Positions 51,601 through 64,000 of a DNA stretch of 64,000 nucleotides are shown one piece after another. The notes below the pieces were generated by a model that was given only the letters and a program-made list of their open reading frames with translations, did not search any database and was not told the DNA's origin. The translations under genes and the position numbers were made by a program. Origin of the DNA: Plasmodium relictum (lineage: Eukaryota > Apicomplexa > Aconoidasida > Haemosporida > Plasmodiidae); NCBI RefSeq assembly GCF_900005765.1, contig NC_041691.1, positions 1,612,001 to 1,676,000 on the forward strand, read 5' to 3'. Positions within the stretch are counted from its first letter, which is position 1. Every line of letters begins with the position of its first letter.

Positions 51601-54600
51601 AATTAAAAGAATGAAAAAAGATATTAATAATACTAATTTCTTTTTATATGATAATAATATAAAAAGGAGAACAGAAAATAAAAAAAAAAAAAAAGGTGAT
51701 TATGTAGATAGTATTGATAAAATAAATTTGAATGATAGTGAAACTTTGTATGATTTATATAATTTAACACGCAAAAATCCTTTATTGATCAGTTATTTTT
51801 TATTAAGTATTATATTAGAAAAGTATATAAAACATACAGAAAAACAGTTATCTTCTAATTCCCAGGACTTAACTAATAACATTTTATTTAAATACGTATT
51901 AGGCTATAGTGGCACAAGTAATGATATATTACCTGAAGAAATACACAAGTGTAAATATGAAAAGAAAACAGTAGGATCCATATTAAATATTATAAATGAT
52001 ACAAATATAGTGAATTTTATTTTTTTGCCTTCTAAAATTTCACCTATTGAAATATTGAAAAGTTTAGGTTATTCTAAAATTAAGTTTAACAGTTTGATTG
52101 ATTCAGGTTATTTAATCAATAATATTTCTCCAAAAAAAGTCGCATATTATATTTTGCAGTTTCTTGATTATATTGATTGTTGTATTTATATCGATAACGG
52201 AAAACATATGTGTATGCTACCACTAGAAAAAAAAAGGAAAAAAAAATATAAAAATAATAATGAAAAACATACTAGATTTTATGTTTGTGAAAAAGAAAAG
52301 AAGAGTGTTAATGTTAGTGAAATAAGGAATAGTGATGAAATTTCTTTTGATAAAGCAAAAAGATACAAAAAAAAAGCAAAAAGAAAAAATTCAAAAAGAA
52401 AAAAATATGACACTAAAATAGAAAATTATTATAACTTTAATGTTGAAATTATTCCTTTACAGGATTGTTATGTTCCTATTAAAAAAAGATTTATATACTT
52501 TGATCATATAAACACATTTGGGCAAGATATAAAGCAATATGTAAATGCAAATAGTTTAGTTACTGTTAATATTGGTAATGATATTTCTTCTTTTAGTCAA
52601 GGTGTTTTTCGGTTAAGATCAATTGGAATGAATCAGAAAATATTTTTTTTAATTCCTTTGTGTCTAGTCAAATTAATGAATATAAATACTAACTTATTTG
52701 AAGATGTTATTCATTCGTATTCTTATAACAATAATTATACTATACAACTTAAAAAAAATGGTAACCACAAAAATTTAACATGTAGTGAAGAATTAGAAAA
52801 TAAAAATATTTTTAAAAAATTTAAAAAAGAAAAAAAAAAATTGATTGAAGCATGTAATAAAAATTATAGTGAAGATAGTCATACAGAATCAGAAAATAAT
52901 AATAAAATTATTAGTAGTAGTAATAGTAGTAGTAGCAGTAATAGTAATAGTAATTATGATGATTTTAAAGATGATGATGAAGGTAGGAATCATTTTATCA
53001 TTAAAAATAAATCAATGGGAAAAAAATGTAAAAATTATAATTTAAGTGATGAAAATGAATATGTACATTTAATCGATTGTTATAATAGTATATATTTAGA
53101 TGAAAATACAAAGGAGAATGTACTAAAAGAATTAACACATTATCTAATTTTGAATAATATAAACAATAATATAAAACAGTGTGAACTTCTATGTTTGCAT
53201 GGTGTTGTAAATATTATTAAAAAAAAAAGTATTAAAACATTAATTGACAATTATATAAATATTGGTGTTTTAAATTATAAAGATTATTTAGATATATTTA
53301 ATACGAGTATAGATTTTGATATTCAAACACAAGTCCCATCAAAAAATAACTCTCTTGTATGCATTGTTCAGCTAATAGAAAAATTTCAAAACATTTTTAA
53401 TGAGGAAGATGAATTATTTCTACAAAATATATTATATCGTTATTTTTGTTTACATTATGATTTTTCTAATAAAACAATTTTTATGTACTTTGATGCCTTT
53501 TTTCCTCGGAAGGATTTTACGAAAAGTAATTTTTCTCAAATTATATTAGATCTTTTTGAAAAGCTAAAAAAAATTAAAAAAGATAACACTTTTACAAATA
53601 AAAATTTTTTTACAAATGCTGATGATGATAATACTATTGAAGATCACTTGTTCAGTTTAGAAAATGAACAAGAGAAAGAAAAAGAAAAGGAGAAAGAAAA
53701 AGAAAAGGAGAAAGAAAAAGAAAAGGAAAAAGAAAAAGAGAAAGAAAAAGAAGAAGAAAAAATTCCGGAAGATCAAAAAAAAAAAAATGTAAAATATAAA
53801 AAAGACGAATATAAATTATATAGATGGACTATTGATGATATAAATACAGATTTATTTGGTGCAAAAAAAAAAATAAATGAAAAAAATGAAGATTTAAATA
53901 AAGCTATTACATTAATAAATAATAAAATAACTAACACGATTATGAAAATGAAAGATGATCCATTATTTATTCCGTTGAATAAAGTGTGTGTCAATGATGT
54001 TTATTTAAATTTTCCTTCTTATGTTTATGTATCAAAAAATTTTATTAATTCGGAAAAAATTAATACAAAAAAAGTTAAGAAATTAAAAAATGTTTTAGTT
54101 GTGTTAGAATGCGTTTACAATGCAGATAATGTAAATTTTTATGAAAATAACAATTATGATTTGCATTCAGAAAAAGAAATTTTAAAAAATATTTGGAATA
54201 TACTAAAGGAAAACAACGTGGAAGAAATACTAAGTATCTTAGACATAAATCCCTTTAAATATTCTTATGATTTAGCGAAAATTATAGATGATTATATAGA
54301 TAAAAATAAGAATAAAAACACAAGCTTTGACAGTTTTACAAACATATTAAATAATTTAGAATTGTATTTTAGTAATAAAAATAAAAAATATATTATTGTT
54401 AATTTGCAAGAAGCAGAAACATTAAGGTATTATATTCATAAAAGATATAATAGTGAAATAATGAATACCTTTTCAAATGGAACAATTTCATATACCAAGG
54501 AAAATAAGATAAATAATTATTTAAATAAAAATTTAATAAAAATAGATTATAATTTAAATAAAAGCAATACCGATACAAATTATTTGAATTACCAGAATAA

Positions 54601-56882
54601 CTTATACAATATAGCTCCTTTTAATGGAAATAAATCAAACAGTAACCTAAATAATAACTTAAATATATTTGATATTTTTGATCAAAATAATTTAAAAAAG
54701 AATAGTCAAGTAAACAACTTAAATGATGAAATAGATTGTTATATAAAAGAAGAAATATCACAAAGGAATGTATTAAATGATGGTTGGGAGTTGAATGATA
54801 ATATTCCAAATATTACTTTAGAATTTGATGATTCTAAAACGGATGAAATTAATACTTTTAATTTGAATGAAATAGAAATAGAAATAGAAAAAGAAAAAGA
54901 AAAAGAAAAAAATAGAACTGCTCAGTTAATGGAATACAATGAATTAAATAGTATTAATATTAAAAATACCAAATTAGATTTATGTGAAAAAAAAAAAATA
55001 GAAAATTATGAAAAAAGTGAAAACAAACAGGATATTAATTTATTTTCTGATATGAATATAAATATATATAATTACCATTTTTGGTTTACTCCTATTGAAA
55101 TTACTGACAATAATAATTTAAGAAAATACTTATCTAGGCAAATACAAATTGTTTACAGCGTTTGTAAATTTTTTAATTCGGATAGAAAATTTATTGATGC
55201 GCACGTTAATTTGCTTTTGCAATATTTGAATTTTAATTCACCTAAAGATAGATTTAATTTCTTTAATGAATTATATTTATTAAGAAGAATTATAAAAGAA
55301 AATTTAAATAAAAGCTATAAGAGCATGGAAAAAAATGTTATTATTCCTAAAAAAATTGAATTAGAAATAGTAGAAAAAAAGCTTTTTGAAGGAAATGGTG
55401 ACATTTATGCATTTAAAGTTATGCAGCAAAGAGTAAGACAAAGCTTAAAAAAAAAACAGTTAACTATACAAGAAATTTTTGATAAAGATTTAGATTACAT
55501 ATGTAGCATGCAAGATATTAAAATTCTCTTTGATTATTTAGATTTGTATGATAAAAATTTAGTGAAGGTACTCTTTGATATTTTAGGAGTAAACATTACT
55601 CTTCAAGAATTATGTTTTTCACTAAATCCATTAGAAAGCATCAAAAAATCAGAATTTCAGAAAGATTTAGGTATTGATGATAAAAAAAATTATGTAGATG
55701 ATTTTATAAAAAATTTGGGAAAGTGCTTGAAAAATTTCAAATTTTCAACAACTGATCATTCTCATTTTAAATTAGTATGGTCAGGTAAAATAACAAACCA
55801 AAGAATTATTCAAGAGGTAACAGATAAGGAAACAAATTTTATAAATAATGAAAAAAGAGCATCTACAGAGAATTATGACCATCATCATAAAAATATTAAT
55901 GAACAAGAAATTTTAAAAAGATCTTCAGCAAACGATTTACTAAATGACATATTTGGATTTAACAAATCATACAAGAATGAGTCAAACAATTTGCATGAAA
56001 ATATAAATCAACCATTAAATAATTCAGATCAGTTTTATATATATGAAGCGGAAAATATTGAACCAAAAGATAGGGGAATGATGAGTAAAAATAAACATAA
56101 AATTATTACTGGTCATTATGCTTCAAATAAAGTATATGAAAATACTTTTCCAATACTTGAAATGACAGATATATCTATAAATAGTATTTATACAAGTACT
56201 TCAGCACAGGAAATTCTTAACATTTTTTTTCCATATCCAAAAAAATATCTCTTATTATGGCATGAAGATTATTCTATTAAGAATGCAGATGAATGTCTTC
56301 ATATATGGAAGCCTGTTTTGTCATCTTTTAATTCATCTAATACTGTTTTCCTAGGATTTATAACAACAGTGGGTCCACAAAAACCACCTTTGAATAAAAT
56401 AAGAGCTGTACCAAAAGCTTTAATTAAAATTGTACAAAATAAAAAGTACTCAACATTTTATTTTGACAATAGCTTTTGTATTGATAATTCAGGAATTTTT
56501 AATTCTTTAAATATACATTTTTTCAGTAAAAAAAAAAAAAAAAGAGAAAAAAAAATGAATATATATAAATAAAATTATAGCAAACTTATCTTTTTATTGT
56601 TGATAATAACATATTATAATTTTTTTTTTCTTTATGTTTATTCACATTATTATTTTACTCATGTTTTTCTTGTTTTTTTTTTTTTTTTTAGATGGATTAG
56701 ACAATATGAATTATGAAGAATTATTATTTAAAAATTTCTCTTTAAATGTTATTCCAAAAATTAAAAAAATAAAATCAATTAATGAAGACATTTTTAATTT
56801 ATGGGGAGATGAAAAGCAACATGTTACTCAAGATGATAATGAATCATCATCTGAATGGGAAATAATACCTCAAAGTTTTTAA
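37853..56882 (+). CDS. giant DUF3638/DUF3645 helicase-like protein
   Basis: The two exons are 37853-56525 (18.7 kb without interruption) and 56692-56882. They join TTCA|GTAAAA to TTTTAG|ATGGATT, giving 6287 residues. The core is at about 3750-4850. It has a P-loop QIIMGGGKTTVLSP with Lys3771, a Walker B LLIDEID at 3954-3959 continuing NVLHPLKSELHWP, and GYSGTSND at about 4684. A motif-VI-like segment, FRLRSIGMNQKIFFLIP, lies near 4925. These match the DUF3638 and DUF3645 families: very large eukaryotic proteins of unknown role with a helicase-like ATPase fold. Near the C-terminus, HIWKP...FLGFITTVGPQKPP...RAVPKAL (about 6150-6195) resembles the Vps62/DUF946 motif. Low-complexity inserts abound, including a Glu run near 1595 and a Lys-Glu run near 5275. 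There is no signal peptide, and the function is unknown. Confidence 0.9.
42634..42717 (+). repeat. GAA-type trinucleotide repeat coding for poly-Glu
   Basis: A run of GAA codons with GTA and AAA variants lies inside the giant gene and encodes Glu with Val and Lys interruptions. This is a coding microsatellite that probably varies in length between strains. Confidence 0.85.
53671..53760 (+). repeat. hexamer repeat coding for Lys-Glu dipeptides
   Basis: GAGAAA/GAAAAA/GAAAAG units in tandem encode about 15 Lys-Glu pairs within the giant gene. Synonymous differences between units show that it is not freshly expanded. Confidence 0.85.
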
Positions 56883-57647
56883 ATTTTATAAAAATTATTT
56901 TATTAAAAATTATTTTGATTCTTTTTAAAATTTGTTCATGCACATTAGCATTTGTATATATATGTTTCTTATTACTTTTTTTTTTTTTTCTTGTTTCATT
57001 TAAATATTAAGCAAATGTGTGCTGTTCTTATTCTTAAATAAGATTACACCAGTTCTTGATACATTTTTTTTTTTTTTATATTTTTCGCGTAAATTTTTTT
57101 TATTTGGAGAATATTTTTAAATAAACCTTTATATTTTAAAATTTTATTAAAATTGTTCTACATTTCTGTTATTTCCTTTAAAATAAAATCAAATAAAAAA
57201 AAATATTAATTTACAATTTATTTTTGTAACACTTTTTTTAATGCATGCAAATAAGTTCTCTATTGTTTAATAACATTTAGAAAATATAATTAAAAAAAAA
57301 AAAAAATAGAAAAAGAAAAGGAATTTTTTTTTTTTATTTATTTATGTAATATGCTTCCTCTTTTATATAAATTAAGATATTTTAGATCTTTAGTAGTTTT
57401 TTAATGTTAATTTCTAGCCTTTTCTTAAATAGGTTTTGCTAATTTTCCTATATTTACACAAGTTGCACATGTACATTATAAATATATATATTATGTAATT
57501 TTAAGCATTTTTAATATTAAGAATTTAAAAAAAATAATATAAAAGTAATTTTTATATATTTTTATTAAGAAAATCTGCCTGCATATACATTTTTACCTTT
57601 TTTCTTTTATTTTATGATTCAACTATATTTTTGTGAATTTTGTAAAA
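56883..57647. other. intergenic between the giant and phosphodiesterase genes
   Basis: About 0.76 kb separates two genes on the same strand. It contains T and A runs at about 56978-56992, 57064-57079 and 57293-57306. No gene was seen. Confidence 0.7.
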
Positions 57648-62207
<4,560 letters not shown>

Positions 62208-62650
62208 GTAGATATATATATATTTTACTAGAAGTAAAGATATATTACTTTTTTATTTATTTATAAATATATCCTTTCACTTGTGGAACATTTTATTTAT
62301 TATTTGCCCTTGAGTTATTCTGTTGGATTTTTCATTTATTTTTTTATTATTTAGAATTTTTTTTTTATATTTTTTTTTTACCCATTTATAAGCATTTTAC
62401 TTATACTTTCAAAGTATTATCTTAATTAAAAATTAGCTAAAAGTATATTCTCTTAAATAAATTTTAATTTTATATCTATTAAAATGTTTAGCATCTATAT
62501 ATATAAATATATATATAAATATATCATTTGTTAATTATTAAAAATAAAAAAAAAAGATATATATGAGAATTATATTACACAAAATAACATTTTTTCTTTT
62601 TTTTTTTTTGAATGAGAAAAAAAAATACTTTAAATATATATGATATTTTC
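62208..62650. other. convergent 3' region between the PDE and S8 genes
   Basis: About 440 bp of AT-rich DNA lies between two converging genes, with a TA tract at about 62496-62522. Nothing else was seen. Confidence 0.7.
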
Positions 62651-63683
62651 TTAATTTCTTTTTTTTTTGTCCATTTTACGCTTGTAAAATAATAATTCAT
62701 CTCCTTCAATAATATATCCATCAGCTTTACCACATTGTCCTGGTCTGCTACTAATACAAGCTAAAACTCTTCCTTGTTTAAATTGTTCAAGTAGTACTGG
62801 ATCAATTTGTTTTGATTTTCCTATTTTTTTAATTATTGCATAAGATTTATCTTTTTCATTATTTTTTTTTTCCTCTTTATTTTCTTCATCAGTTTTTTTT
62901 TCTTCTTTGCCTTCTTCTTCTGCTTTTGTCTTCTTTTTTTTCCCTAGAGGCACGCCAAATGTATTTTCATACCTATTATTAAGAAAATGTATATATACAT
63001 GTATTAATAAAATATATATATATATATATTTTTATTTTTTCAGTAGATAATTCCATCTAAATGGATACATAACTTCATTAAATTAATTTTTAGGAATTTA
63101 TAAGACATATATTATTTTCATAATTAAAAACAAAGATAAATATAAATTATATTTTTTGTATTTTTTTTTTTTTTCTTTATTCAGTCGGTAATTCCAGCTA
63201 AATGAATATATAATTTCCTCAAATTTATTTTTAGGAATTTATAAAACATATATTCTTTTCATCATTAAAAGAAAAAAAAAAAAATAAAATAAAATAACAC
63301 AAATGCAACATTCTTTTTTTTTTTTTTTAAAATAACTATTTTATTTACCATGTTGTAAATGGATGAGAATCAATTAAAACAATACAATTTTTTACTAATG
63401 TTTTTGTTCTAACAAGTTCATTATTTGATGCATTATAAACAACATCAATAATTCTCGTGATTTTTGATATACCAAAAGATGGCCATGAAAAACTACCTGA
63501 ATCTAACTTAATTGCACGATACTTATAATTTCTTCCTCTTCCTCTAACTATGTGAACTTGTCTACTTCCTAATTTCGTATTTGAAGGTGGTCTACCTAAT
63601 TCATATTTTCTCTTTTTTTTATGAATTTTCTTTTTTCCACCGGTTAAGCGAAGCTTGTGTCTTCCATCTCTACTAATACCCAT
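62651..63683 (-). CDS. RPS8: 40S ribosomal protein S8 (eS8), two exons
   Basis: Exon 1 is 63349-63683 and exon 2 is 62651-62972. The donor ACATG|GTAAAT and acceptor AATAATAG|GTATGA rebuild Trp112 in [13 protein letters not shown]. The 218-residue product begins [19 protein letters not shown], the invariant eS8 start, and carries [10 protein letters not shown]. It ends with the conserved [20 protein letters not shown] followed by a Lys-rich tail. eS8 binds 18S rRNA in the small subunit body. A Lys/Glu-rich insert (about 125-155) replaces the longer basic linker of animal eS8. The 376-nt intron hosts a snoRNA and its decayed duplicate, on the same strand as the gene, so both would be released from the spliced intron. 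Confidence 0.97.
63036..63130 (-). pseudogene. decayed tandem copy of the intronic C/D snoRNA
   Basis: Over about 89 bp this segment is clearly a copy of the one at 63176-63271, with roughly a dozen substitutions. The D box (CTGA on the minus strand, 63040-63043) is kept. The C box has become ATTATGA (63118-63124). The guide differs at three positions, leaving one G:U pair and two mismatches against the 18S target. It is most simply a decaying duplicate; drift towards another target is possible. Confidence 0.7.
63176..63271 (-). ncRNA. C/D-box snoRNA, snR77/SNORD65-like, guiding 18S 530-loop methylation
   Basis: On the minus strand the element reads CTTTTA, C box ATGATGA (63259-63265), about 75 nt, guide AGCTGGAATTACCG (63186-63199), one A, D box CTGA (63181-63184), then ATAAAG. 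The ends can pair as a short terminal stem. The guide is a perfect 14-nt complement to CGGUAAUUCCAGCU, part of the near-universal 530 loop of 18S rRNA. Counting five nucleotides upstream of the D box places the 2'-O-methyl on the U of CGGU. That is the site modified by yeast snR77 and human SNORD65. It lies in the intron of ribosomal protein S8, a common snoRNA host. The D' and C' boxes are not clear. Confidence 0.9.
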
Positions 63684-64000
63684 CTAATAACAAAAAAAAA
63701 AAAAAAAAATTATAATTTATATTAAATTAATATCACTTTTTTATTAATTCTGAAGAAGTCAGAGATATTAATATAAAATATATTTAACTTTAATAAAAAA
63801 AATATACACTTTTTTTTTCTTGTTTATAAAAAATATAAATGAAACTTTCTCTTGTTATGTATATATTTAAAAAAAAAAAAAATTAATTTCTATTTTTATA
63901 TTATCATATTTAACATATATATTCATATATATGAAAAAAATTTTATATATTATCAAACAATAATTGAGAAATTATAAAAAAATAAAAATTTCCAATGATA
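63684..64000. other. S8 upstream region
   Basis: About 320 bp lie upstream of the S8 start codon. A poly(A) tract directly precedes the ATG on the plus strand (poly(T) in the transcript sense). Promoter and 5' UTR are expected here, but no motif was recognised. Confidence 0.6.

Overview
The window is nuclear DNA of an apicomplexan, almost certainly a Plasmodium. It is extremely AT-rich, and intergenic DNA is nearly all A/T homopolymer and AT-dinucleotide tracts. Proteins are swollen with Asn, Lys and Glu low-complexity inserts. Introns are short, with GT...AG ends and pyrimidine-rich acceptors. The gene set matches, as far as I recall it, a block in the left part of P. falciparum chromosome 14 (ribosomal protein S8, Dus, aldo-keto reductase, Ddi1, CELF-type RNA-binding protein). 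The very high AT content would suit an avian-lineage Plasmodium, but the sequence alone does not settle the species.

Layout from left to right: a CELF/Bruno-type RNA-binding protein (-, 2.2-3.5 kb); a helical-repeat, organelle-type protein (+, 7.0-9.5 kb, two exons); a membrane-anchored histidine phosphatase (-, 9.8-11.1 kb); an Asn-rich coiled-coil protein whose two short 5' exons I rebuilt (-, 12.6-16.0 kb); a four-exon COPI-associated/TVP15-like membrane protein (+, 19.0-20.3 kb); a possible tiny gene (+, 20.9-21.2 kb); Ddi1 (-, 21.4-22.5 kb); a small acidic three-exon protein (+, 25.2-26.0 kb); an apicoplast-type aldo-keto reductase-like protein (-, 26.4-29.4 kb); a Trm82/WDR4-like WD40 protein (+, 30.3-31.9 kb); a Dus1-type dihydrouridine synthase (+, 32.7-33.7 kb); a coiled-coil protein (-, 34.2-35.2 kb); a possible tiny gene (-, 35.4-35.6 kb); a giant 6287-residue DUF3638/DUF3645 helicase-like protein (+, 37.9-56.9 kb); a 14-exon, multi-pass membrane cyclic-nucleotide phosphodiesterase (+, 57.6-62.2 kb); and ribosomal protein S8 (-, 62.7-63.7 kb).

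The S8 intron carries a C/D-box snoRNA whose 14-nt guide exactly matches the universal 530 loop of 18S rRNA, in the manner of snR77/SNORD65. A decayed tandem copy lies beside it. This is the clearest feature that a protein-only annotation would miss.

There are no operons. Genes are separate transcription units with long divergent promoters (3.5, 3.0, 2.7 and 2.2 kb) and shorter convergent 3' regions. Several genes serve RNA or translation (S8 and its snoRNA, Dus, Trm82, CELF), but the grouping looks like chance synteny. I found no mobile elements, CRISPR arrays, tRNA or rRNA genes, or subtelomeric gene families.
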